NCBI GenBank assembly: GCA_003142495.1
Contig: PLMM01000249.1
Span: forward strand, 314-7,977
Source: Gemmatimonadota bacterium
GTDB taxonomy: Bacteria; Gemmatimonadota; Gemmatimonadetes; Gemmatimonadales; Gemmatimonadaceae
Direction: 5' to 3'
DNA: 7,664 nt
The notes under the pieces were generated by a model. It was not told the DNA's origin. It did no database searches and worked only from the letters and a program-made list of their open reading frames with translations. Position numbers and translations under genes: made by a program. This document shows, one piece after another, positions 1 through 6,397 of the stretch; positions within the stretch are counted from its first letter, which is position 1; each line of letters starts with the position of its first letter.

Positions 1-292
1 CGACCCCGTTGAGCAGGATCGCGCCGATAGCGATCAAACAGTCATCCTCCACCGTCGCGCCGTGCAGTACCGCGCGATGCCCAATCGACACGCGCGAGCC
101 GATCGTCAACGGCAATCCCGCGTCGACGTGGAGCACCGCGCCATCCTGAACGTTCGTGTCCGCACCGATCGTGATCGGCGCGCTGTCCGCGCGAATCACT
201 GCGGTCGGCCACACACTCACGCGTGAGCCCATGGTGACATCGCCGATCACCGCGGCGTTCGGATGGATGAATGCGCTGGGATCGATGCTCAC
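1..292 (-). CDS. Gamma-class carbonic anhydrase-like protein (N-terminal part; runs off the left edge)
   Basis: This is a left-handed beta-helix (hexapeptide-repeat) protein of the gamma carbonic anhydrase/YrdA/CamH family. Members are zinc or iron trimers; some hydrate CO2 reversibly and many have no shown activity. About 97 residues are present, starting V/M-SIDPSAFIHPNAAVIGDV. The family marks are visible: the R-A-D motif after the first turns, N-V-Q-D-G, then LHVD and GHRAVLHG, which supply the three metal-ligand histidines. After R-A-D there is Ser where the archetype Cam has its proton-shuttle Glu, so this is the CamH/YrdA-like type. The GTG start at 292-290 is chosen because it begins right at the conserved fold and has GC-rich third positions. 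An ATG at 346-344 in the same frame would add 18 residues overlapping the upstream gene, but those codons have poor GC3 (8 of 17 against 14 of 17 after the GTG). Neither start has a strong Shine-Dalgarno. It lies 28 nt after the peptidase-barrel gene and is probably in the same operon. Confidence 0.88.
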   Translation of the reverse strand, partial: MSIDPSAFIHPNAAVIGDVTMGSRVSVWPTAVIRADSAPITIGADTNVQDGAVLHVDAGLPLTIGSRVSIGHRAVLHGATVEDDCLIAIGAILLNGV

Positions 293-320
293 AACATGCT
301 CATGCAGCTCAAGGGAAGGC

Positions 321-3215
321 TCAGAACGAAAAGCCGAGGCGGACATACAGGCTCGCGGACGACACGCCGAGTCCGGAGTGATTGACCACCGGAGCGGCGA
401 CGCCGATGCGCAAAACGTACGGCACATCGTACGGAACCGCGAGATTGATCCCGAGCTCCGCGCCGGCGCTCGCGATCCAGTGATCGGCGATCGTTCCCGG
501 CGCGCCGAAGCCGCCGCTCGCGCTCCCCGCATCGCCGAACAGCGACAGCGATGTGCGATCGAGGAAGACGGGCCAGAGTCCGAAGCCGCGCTCGGGACGC
601 GTGAACGGCAGCCGATACTCGAGCGATCCCGCGACGATCCGCGTGCCGCTCTCTATTCCCACGGGAAAGCCGCGCACACCGAATGTGCGGCGCGAGCCCA
701 GCGAGATCCCCGGCAGCGCCGCGATGTCCGCGCCACTCGCGCCGCCCAGATCGAACTCGTTCTGCTCGGTGCCATCCGCGACACCGGCCGCCGCACGCAG
801 CGCGATCACGTGGTGCGCCCACGCGCCCACGTCGAGTGACTTGTACGCCGCCACCGCCGCGGACACGTTCTTCGACGCAACGGGGCCGCTGCCCTCGAGC
901 CACTTCAGTCGCCCGGTCGCCGAGAGCGACACGCCATCCTCGGGAGAGATCGAGAGCGTCGGCTGCTGGATGTTCGTCCACCCGGCAGACGATGACAGCT
1001 GCCAGTAGCGGCGCGAGGGATCCTCGAGGCCCACGATCATGCCGATCAACTCGGGAGGATCCGTGGTGTAGTCGCGCTGCTCGAGCGTGCCGTATACCGA
1101 GATGTACGCATTGCTGCGCACGCGCGGCCTGCTGAACGTCATCCCCACATCGAAGTCGCGCGTGCGACGAAAGAGATCGCCCACGAACGCGCCGCCGCTG
1201 TCCAGCGCGCGATACGAATCCCAATACTGATTGACATCCGCCTGCAGCACGGGCTGGCCGAGCCCCAGATAGCGATAGGTGAAGCCGCCCGTGTGCTGCC
1301 CATGCACGAAGTCGATCAGCACGTCGGCCGCGTACTCGTGTCGCCCGACGATGTCGCTGCCGCTCGTGTACGCGCCCACCGTGTAACCGCCGAAATTGTC
1401 CTGGCCGACTAGTGGGAGCCAGTAGCGCGGGAGGAGCGAGTGCCAGGACGAGTAGTCGTGCGCGCTGGCGGTGCTCGATGCGGGGGGCGGGGGGGCGGGT
1501 GTCGTGTCGATGGGTGAGACGATCACAAACCCCTTCAGCATTCGCCGATTGACACTGTCCATCGATGCGATACCGACATGAAAGCCGTCGCTTTCCCATC
1601 GCACCGCGGCAATCGACTTTCCATCCGGGGAAATCGACGGCCAGAATACTCCCGTCGTCGCGTCGGTCAACCGCAGCGTGACGCAGCAGCCGGATGCCTG
1701 GCCGCGATAGAGTTGTGATACGCCTGTCCGGTCCGAAGCAAAAACAATCGTCGAATCGTTCGCGGTCCACTCGGGCTCCGAGTTCGACGCGCGACTTCGT
1801 GTGATGGAGTGGAGCACGCGTCCCATGGTGTCGAGCACGACGATCTCCGTGAAGCCGCCGCGAGTCCATCGCGTCGCCGCGATGCGGTCGCCGCCGCGCG
1901 ACCACTTCGGCTCCGCCCACTGCGTATCCGGCGACGCGCTCGTGAGCACTCGGATCGACGAGCCATCCGGGCGCACGCGCACGAGCGCCCTCGCCGCGGG
2001 CAAGTACTGCACCGCGACCATCTCGCCATCCGCGCGCGCATCGACTTCGGCCAGTCGCGCGGCGTGCGTCAGCTGCGTGACATGACCGTCCTTCTCGCGA
2101 TAGAGATCGGAGCGATCGCGATACGGATCGGTGAGATCGAGCTGCGAGTACACCACGGAGCCATCGCGGAGCGGCACGTTCGGCGACACGCCGTTGCGCC
2201 GCGAGAGCCGTGCTCGCTGTCCGTTTGCGCTCACTCGCTCCAGCGCCGGCGATTGCTTCCCGTTCGACGCGATATAATAGAGCGAACCATCACTACCCCA
2301 GCGCGGATAGCCGACGAAGTAGCCGCCCTTCGTCACATCGTGCCAATCAGTCATCGGAGCCTGCTCCGCCGGCGCGCTCGCCACGGCGCTGTCGCGCCAC
2401 GCGCGCCATGCATCGCTGAAGGAGATGCCGAAGCCCTGCGTCGCCATGTGGTTCAGGCGAAAGGGGATCGTCGCGCCGCTCGACGTCTCGACGAACTTGC
2501 GGATCGCGGGCGCGCCGCGCGTGCGCGCGAGATAGTCCATGAAGAGCGCGCCCTCACCGTACGCAATGTCTCCATTCGGATAGCGCGTGGTCGACAGGCT
2601 CCACTTGTCGATGCCGAGCACGCCGTGCGCGCGCGCGGTCGACGCGATGATCATCTGCTCGTACGTGCCGTCGACGCGGCCGAAGCCCGTGAGGTCGCTC
2701 TCGAAGTAGACGGCAAGCCCCTCGGTCACCCAGCCGGGCTCGTAGAGATTCGGGAAGAGCACCGGCGAGCGTCCGAAGATGTGCTGCGCTACGCGCCACC
2801 AGCCGCGCGTGCGATCGAGATGGAAAACGTGCGTGAGCTCGTGCGTGATCACGAGCGAGAGCCAGTCGTCGTAGTAGCGGAGGGACAAGTCATCCAGCGG
2901 CGGATGCGCGTAGACGATGATGCGATTCGTCGGGAACGGCGTCGTCAATCCGTTCGCGAAGTCGACGTTGTCCGCCACGACGAGATCGATCGGGCCGCGC
3001 GGCTCGGTGAGCTGCGAGGCGAGCTTCGCGTACGCGCGCTCCGCGCTGATAGCCGCGCGCCGCGCCGCCGGCTCCAGCTCGGGCGTGAAGTGGATGTGGA
3101 AGTGCTTCGTGTCGATCGTGCGCCAGTGCGCATTGGGGATCACCTGCGCCGAGCCGCGCGTCACCGCGCACGCGAGGAGCACCCCGAGCGCGGCCAGCGC
3201 GCGCCCCACGCTCAT
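321..3215 (-). CDS. Exported zinc metallopeptidase / TolB-like beta-propeller / Omp85-type barrel fusion protein
   Basis: This 964-residue protein has four parts. Residues 1-23 form a signal peptide (hydrophobic core ALGVLLACAV, cleavage probably after GSA). Residues about 30-280 form a gluzincin-like peptidase domain with HELTH at 125-129 and a third ligand Glu at 165 in the context W-V-T-E-G-L-A-V-Y, as in M1-like enzymes; the zinc site looks intact. Residues about 296-565 are repeated WD40-like/PD40 blades (for example W-S-R-G-G-D-R-I and S-P-D-G-K), a TolB-like propeller. After a Pro-rich linker (572-584) comes a beta-barrel, about 600-964, with the Omp85 signature VRGF at 847-850, followed by L-E-Y-R-L-P-F and a C-terminal Phe typical of BAM substrates. 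No POTRA domain is visible. It probably sits in the outer membrane with its peptidase and propeller on one side; substrate unknown. The ATG (3215-3213) overlaps the amidase stop as ATGA, with no good Shine-Dalgarno, so translation is likely coupled. A Leu-Leu-Ala-Cys stretch at 13-16 makes lipidation a less likely alternative. Domain calls are by eye. Confidence 0.9.
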   Translation of the reverse strand: MSVGRALAALGVLLACAVTRGSAQVIPNAHWRTIDTKHFHIHFTPELEPAARRAAISAERAYAKLASQLTEPRGPIDLVVADNVDFANGLTTPFPTNRIIVYAHPPLDDLSLRYYDDWLSLVITHELTHVFHLDRTRGWWRVAQHIFGRSPVLFPNLYEPGWVTEGLAVYFESDLTGFGRVDGTYEQMIIASTARAHGVLGIDKWSLSTTRYPNGDIAYGEGALFMDYLARTRGAPAIRKFVETSSGATIPFRLNHMATQGFGISFSDAWRAWRDSAVASAPAEQAPMTDWHDVTKGGYFVGYPRWGSDGSLYYIASNGKQSPALERVSANGQRARLSRRNGVSPNVPLRDGSVVYSQLDLTDPYRDRSDLYREKDGHVTQLTHAARLAEVDARADGEMVAVQYLPAARALVRVRPDGSSIRVLTSASPDTQWAEPKWSRGGDRIAATRWTRGGFTEIVVLDTMGRVLHSITRSRASNSEPEWTANDSTIVFASDRTGVSQLYRGQASGCCVTLRLTDATTGVFWPSISPDGKSIAAVRWESDGFHVGIASMDSVNRRMLKGFVIVSPIDTTPAPPPPASSTASAHDYSSWHSLLPRYWLPLVGQDNFGGYTVGAYTSGSDIVGRHEYAADVLIDFVHGQHTGGFTYRYLGLGQPVLQADVNQYWDSYRALDSGGAFVGDLFRRTRDFDVGMTFSRPRVRSNAYISVYGTLEQRDYTTDPPELIGMIVGLEDPSRRYWQLSSSAGWTNIQQPTLSISPEDGVSLSATGRLKWLEGSGPVASKNVSAAVAAYKSLDVGAWAHHVIALRAAAGVADGTEQNEFDLGGASGADIAALPGISLGSRRTFGVRGFPVGIESGTRIVAGSLEYRLPFTRPERGFGLWPVFLDRTSLSLFGDAGSASGGFGAPGTIADHWIASAGAELGINLAVPYDVPYVLRIGVAAPVVNHSGLGVSSASLYVRLGFSF
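1482..1499 (+). repeat. G-rich tract inside the peptidase-barrel gene (possible G-quadruplex)
   Basis: Three G-runs of 6, 7 and 3 are separated by single C bases on the plus strand. The tract encodes, on the minus strand, the Pro/Ala linker between propeller and barrel (residues about 573-578). Because the 7-run can be split, four G3 tracts are available and a quadruplex could form on the template strand of this gene. It may simply reflect proline codons in a GC-rich genome. It is also a likely site for length changes that would shift the frame ahead of the barrel. Confidence 0.45.
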
Positions 3216-5020
3216 CGAGCGGACAACGACCGGAAGTAGCTCTCGAGCCCGTCCACGATGGCGGCGGCGTACAGCTTCTGAAATTCGGGCGTGCGCAGCG
3301 CGTTCTCCTGCTCGGGGATCATGAGAAACGCGCCCTCGCAGAGAACCGCTGGCATCCACGTCGGCCGCGCGAGGCGCAGGTTGTCGTAGTTGATGCCGAG
3401 ATTGCGAAGCCCCATGCGCGAAACCATCGCGCGCTCGAGCTCGCGCGCGAGCGGCACCGACTGTGATCGGAAGTAGTACGCGCCCGTCCCGTTCGATGTA
3501 AACGGATTGATCCCATCGGGCAGCGCGTTCAGGTGAATCGAGACGAGCGCATTCGCGTTCGCCTTGCGCGCCATGATCGGGCGATCGCCGAGCGCGACGG
3601 GGTCGGCGGTGGTGCGCGTCAAGAAGACTTTCGCGCCGCGCGATTCGAGCATCTGCTGTACGTCGAGCCCGATCGCGAGCGTCGGCACCGCTTCGTACAA
3701 TCCGGTTGGTCCCGTCGCGCCGATGGGCGGATGGCCGGGATCGATGGCGATAGTGAGCCCGCGCAATGGCGATGATGCATCGATGCGCGGTGGCCTGCGC
3801 ACGCGCAGCACGAACGATCCATTCTGCCAGAAGGCGAGATAGCCGTACGCGGGTTGCGACAGCGAGAGCGTGAAGTGGCCACGATCGCTCGCGTCCTGCG
3901 TCCACTTCGCCTCGCGCACGAGCGAGTCGTTCGCGCCGTAGTTCACGATGTCCGTGTTGATCATCGTGTCGTAGAGCGTGACGGTGAGCTCGTTCGCGCT
4001 CTCGTCCACGAAGTACGGCGGGCGCGCCGCCATCGGCACCACGAGATCCACCCACTCGGCCTGCGACACGAGGCGCGCATTCCCGGCCACGCGCTTCGCC
4101 GGCAGCCACGAGCCCGGCAGCGCATGCAGGTCGGCTGTCGACACCCAGATCTCGAGATTCGAGTCGAGTCGCACTCGCGAGAAGTCGCCGTTGCGCCCCG
4201 TGACCTCGAGCGGCGTGCCGGGGAGCAGAAACCACTTGTATGTTCCGCCCGGAATCGGCCGGCCGATCAGCTCCTCGTCGCTCGCGTCGGCGCCCGCGCT
4301 GTCGACGCCGAGCGTTGCCCACTGCCGGGCGAGCGCGACGCCAACCGGCGGCACCGCGACGTGAATCGTGTCGCTCCCGCGCGCAAGGAGGAGCTCGGTG
4401 CGCGCACGCAGCATTCGCGCGGGCATGTCCGCGGCGAACGAGGTTCCCGCCGCGGTGAGCGCCTGCGCCGCGCCCGCATCGCCGCGCCATACCACGCTCG
4501 CATTCGGCGCCGTGCGCACGCTCACGCGCACGGTGTCATCGTCGCGTAGCACGAGGCGGCTCCCCGGCAGCACCGACGCGCTGTCGTAGAGCAGCGATCC
4601 ATCCGTCGCGAGCTTCACGATCGGAGGCTTGAGCCGAACCGGCTGCTCGAGGCGCGCGGTGTCCGCGCCGGAAACGGCGACGATGTCGTAGCGCGGGCTG
4701 TCGACCGCGGGCACCGGGAGCCACGCGAGGAACGCACCGTTCGGCGCGACGGCGACCGGCGCGCCGTTGATCCACAGCTGCGCCTTGCCGCTCCCCACAG
4801 AGCCGAAGATGAAGTTCGAGTCGCGCGCCTCGACCAGCGAATTCGCCACCGGATAGATCACGGTCGCCTTGAGCGTGCCCGTCACGAGCGGAATCGGCGG
4901 GAGCACCGAGGAAACAGCGGAAGATGGTGACGGGGCCGGAGCGGGGGCGGATGCGGCGGGCGGTGTGGCGGTTGCGCAGGCAGCGAGCAGCACTGAAACG
5001 CCGACGAGGGATGAACGCAT
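3212..5020 (-). CDS. Lipoprotein N-acetylmuramoyl-L-alanine amidase (Amidase_3 family)
   Basis: This 602-residue protein probably cleaves the amide bond between N-acetylmuramic acid and L-alanine of peptidoglycan from the periplasmic face. A lipoprotein signal peptide ends in LLAAC (lipid-modified Cys15); Ala at +2 argues against inner-membrane retention. An Ala/Pro/Ser-rich tether follows (16-36). Residues about 50-131 look like a bacterial Ig-like domain, about 259-302 like an SH3-like domain, and about 344-411 like an AMIN-type beta-sandwich; these three calls are tentative. The catalytic domain spans about 421-596. Its zinc ligands are His430 (AIDPGH), Glu443 (GLYEAVP) and His496 (VSIHLNA), and the catalytic Glu is 562 (PAVLCEGAF), so it appears active. 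The open frame extends upstream to 5170, but the lipobox fixes the start at ATG 5020-5018; the 50 extra codons have no signal-like character. It is first in the leftward operon and its TGA overlaps the next ATG. It resembles AmiC-type division amidases in the catalytic domain only. Confidence 0.94.
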   Translation of the reverse strand: MRSSLVGVSVLLAACATATPPAASAPAPAPSPSSAVSSVLPPIPLVTGTLKATVIYPVANSLVEARDSNFIFGSVGSGKAQLWINGAPVAVAPNGAFLAWLPVPAVDSPRYDIVAVSGADTARLEQPVRLKPPIVKLATDGSLLYDSASVLPGSRLVLRDDDTVRVSVRTAPNASVVWRGDAGAAQALTAAGTSFAADMPARMLRARTELLLARGSDTIHVAVPPVGVALARQWATLGVDSAGADASDEELIGRPIPGGTYKWFLLPGTPLEVTGRNGDFSRVRLDSNLEIWVSTADLHALPGSWLPAKRVAGNARLVSQAEWVDLVVPMAARPPYFVDESANELTVTLYDTMINTDIVNYGANDSLVREAKWTQDASDRGHFTLSLSQPAYGYLAFWQNGSFVLRVRRPPRIDASSPLRGLTIAIDPGHPPIGATGPTGLYEAVPTLAIGLDVQQMLESRGAKVFLTRTTADPVALGDRPIMARKANANALVSIHLNALPDGINPFTSNGTGAYYFRSQSVPLARELERAMVSRMGLRNLGINYDNLRLARPTWMPAVLCEGAFLMIPEQENALRTPEFQKLYAAAIVDGLESYFRSLSAR

Positions 5021-5024
5021 TGAT

Positions 5025-5032
5025 TCCAACCT
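5025..5032 (-). promoter_or_regulatory. Weak Shine-Dalgarno for the amidase gene
   Basis: On the minus strand the bases AGGTTGGA precede the ATG at 5020-5018, with AGG 9 nt and GGA 4 nt from the start. The match to the anti-Shine-Dalgarno is modest, but it agrees with the start set by the lipobox. Confidence 0.4.
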
Positions 5033-5105
5033 AACCACGCGTCCGAACGGGAGGGAGCCGCCGCCGAGCAAAACGTGAGCGGTGACACAATAGCAGTGTG
5101 GAATA

Positions 5106-5122
5106 CGATAGCTCTGGTATCG
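5106..5122. repeat. Short inverted repeat, possible operator
   Basis: CGATA (5106-5110) and TATCG (5118-5122) are perfect inverted arms around a 7-nt spacer. The repeat sits roughly midway between the divergent start codons. Arms of 5 bp can arise by chance, so this is only a candidate operator. Confidence 0.25.
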
Positions 5123-5169
5123 GCAATGTCGGTGCGAATTGGTTAAGTCGTTCTCAGCACTTGCTTTCA

Positions 5170-5199
5170 TTGCCCTTCATATTGACGTAGCCCTATATT
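5170..5199 (+). promoter_or_regulatory. Candidate promoter for the FHA-kinase operon
   Basis: A sigma70-like pair is present: TTGCCC (5170-5175) and TATATT (5194-5199) with an 18-nt spacer. A start of transcription near 5206 would leave a leader of about 30 nt with the Shine-Dalgarno at 5225. A better -35 hexamer, TTGACG (5182-5187), lies only 6 nt from TATATT; at 17-nt spacing it would need the poor -10 GTCTTA (5205-5210). The pairing is judged by eye. Confidence 0.5.
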
Positions 5200-5224
5200 C
5201 ACGCGTCTTACCGGGGAACTCCCT

Positions 5225-5229
5225 GGAGG
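5225..5229 (+). promoter_or_regulatory. Strong Shine-Dalgarno deciding a TTG start
   Basis: GGAGG lies 7 nt before TTG at 5237-5239. The reading frame upstream hits a stop at 5183-5185 with no ATG, GTG or TTG in between, so this site and the TTG define the N-terminus of the FHA protein. Confidence 0.85.
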
Positions 5230-5236
5230 CCCAAGC

Positions 5237-6397
5237 TTGCTGGACTGCGCATTTTGTGGACGCTCGAATACGGCTGAATCGCTGTACTGCATCGACTGCG
5301 GAAAACCGGTCGGCGCGGCAGCCGATTCCTCGTCTCCGCTGTCCGCTGCACCGCCCGCCGTTTCGATGCCATTTGTGGGAGCGCGACCGGCGCATCTGCA
5401 TCGCCTCTCGCCGAGCATCGGCCGGCGAGCGTCGAATGCGGCGCGCGCCTTCGACTTCTCACTCACGCCCCACGCGCCCGTGCCCGGAGGAGAGACAGTG
5501 AGCTGCGGATGGTGTGGCAGCATCATCGAGGCGGGGCTTCCGTTCTGCGCGCACTGCGGCCGGCGCACGGACGCGAAGCTCGCGTCGGCCCAGAGCTGCG
5601 TGACGTGCGGCTCGGCGATTCGCCCCGAGCTCGACACCTTTTGCGCGACGTGCGGCACGTCGCTCGAAGCCGATGCGCTGGCCACGCCGGGCGCGCCCGG
5701 ACCGGCGAAGGTCGTCTCGAAGACGCTCCCCTTCACTGCCAAGCGCGTCGACGTCACCGCACGCATCTCGGTGCTCGATGAGCAGGGCGAGCCCAAGCGC
5801 ACCATCGGCATGAGCGAGCCGGAGCTCACCGTCGGGCGCGGCGCCTGCGATCTGCCGTTCGAGGATGATCAGTATCTCTCGCCGATCCACGCGCGCTTCG
5901 TCCTTCGCGAAGGGACGCTCTTCGTGCGCGACCTCGGCTCGTGCAATCGCACGTGGGTGTTCATCGACGGACCGTACTCGCTCGCAGACACCGACGTCCT
6001 CCTCATCGGCTCGCAGATTCTCGAGTTCCAGCGACTCGGCACCCCCGCCGCGCCACGCGCGGATGCGGATGGCACACGACGCGTCGGCTCGCTCACGCCC
6101 ACGCCCGACATCGCGCGCCTCTCGCAGCTGCGCGCCGACGGCAGCGTGCGCGACAGCCAGTATCTCGCGCAGGGGCGCACGATCACGATCGGGCGCGACG
6201 CGGGCGACTGGACTTTCCCGTACGACCAGACGATGAGCGGCCGCCACGCGGATCTTCGCGAGCTCGACGGCGCTTTCATCATCCACGACCTCGGCAGCCG
6301 CAATGGCGTCGGCGTCGCGGTGCGCGGCGAGCGCGCGCTCAAGGTTGGGCAGCGCGTGCTCCTGGGCGACCAGGTGCTCCGCGTGGAGAGTGTGTGA
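5237..6397 (+). CDS. Triple zinc-ribbon, double FHA-domain protein
   Basis: This 386-residue protein is probably cytosolic, with no signal peptide or membrane segment. Three zinc ribbons of CxxC...CxxC type are seen: Cys4/7/18/21, Cys90/93/104/107 and Cys121/124/136/139. A low-complexity stretch of about 65 residues parts the first from the second. Two forkhead-associated domains follow, about 176-266 and 305-386. FHA domains bind phosphothreonine peptides. FHA2 keeps the classic marks IGRD (318-321), SGRH (334-337) and DLGSRNG (351-357). FHA1 has VGRG, SPIH (215-218) and DLGSCNRTW, so the usual G after N is replaced by R. The TTG start is preferred because GGAGG sits 7 nt upstream and because the next ATG, at 5366, would cut off the first zinc ribbon. 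The last codons overlap the kinase start (GTGA), so this is a probable reader of that kinase's products. The actual partners are unknown. Confidence 0.93.
   Translation: MLDCAFCGRSNTAESLYCIDCGKPVGAAADSSSPLSAAPPAVSMPFVGARPAHLHRLSPSIGRRASNAARAFDFSLTPHAPVPGGETVSCGWCGSIIEAGLPFCAHCGRRTDAKLASAQSCVTCGSAIRPELDTFCATCGTSLEADALATPGAPGPAKVVSKTLPFTAKRVDVTARISVLDEQGEPKRTIGMSEPELTVGRGACDLPFEDDQYLSPIHARFVLREGTLFVRDLGSCNRTWVFIDGPYSLADTDVLLIGSQILEFQRLGTPAAPRADADGTRRVGSLTPTPDIARLSQLRADGSVRDSQYLAQGRTITIGRDAGDWTFPYDQTMSGRHADLRELDGAFIIHDLGSRNGVGVAVRGERALKVGQRVLLGDQVLRVESV
6385..6390 (+). promoter_or_regulatory. Shine-Dalgarno for the kinase gene inside the FHA gene
   Basis: GGAGAG within the last codons of the FHA gene lies 3-5 nt before the GTG at 6394. 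Together with the GTGA stop-start overlap it supports translational coupling and this GTG as the start. Confidence 0.6.

Larger units (their letters stand above)
5021..5236. promoter_or_regulatory. Divergent intergenic region between envelope operon and FHA-kinase operon
   Basis: These 216 bp separate the start codons of two oppositely directed units and must hold promoters for both. About 5100-5210 is visibly richer in A/T than the flanking genes. A convincing rightward promoter lies at 5170-5199. For the leftward unit no clear -35/-10 pair stands out; the best minus-strand pieces are TTGCCG (5130-5125) followed by A/T-rich bases, with poor spacing. A short perfect inverted repeat (5106-5122) and a pair of TTCAT direct repeats one helical turn apart (5166-5170 and 5176-5180) could bind regulators. 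I see no small gene or riboswitch in it. Confidence 0.7.

Noticed and set aside
293..320. A terminator between the peptidase-barrel and carbonic anhydrase-like genes
   Set aside because: The 28 nt contain no hairpin followed by a T-run, so read-through is more likely.
289..1920. 543-codon minus-strand open frame
   Set aside because: It is a frame-shifted copy of the propeller-barrel coding region, Arg-rich and without motifs.
1809..3239. 476-codon plus-strand open frame
   Set aside because: It is antisense to the peptidase-barrel gene, very rich in Arg/Ala/His, with no recognisable domain: a by-product of high GC3 on the other strand.
3216..4490. The first 425 codons of the minus-strand frame that continues into the peptidase-barrel gene
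   Set aside because: They lie antiparallel-free but out of frame with the amidase gene on the same strand, are Arg/Ala-rich without motifs, and the signal peptide begins at the ATG at 3215.
5021..5170. A 50-codon N-terminal extension of the amidase
   Set aside because: A lipobox signal peptide begins at 5020; the extension has no signal or domain character and would place the signal peptide internally.
5167..5829. 220-codon minus-strand open frame with a more normal composition
   Set aside because: It is antisense to the zinc-ribbon region and the cysteine pattern it mirrors belongs to the plus-strand protein; it also covers the likely promoter.
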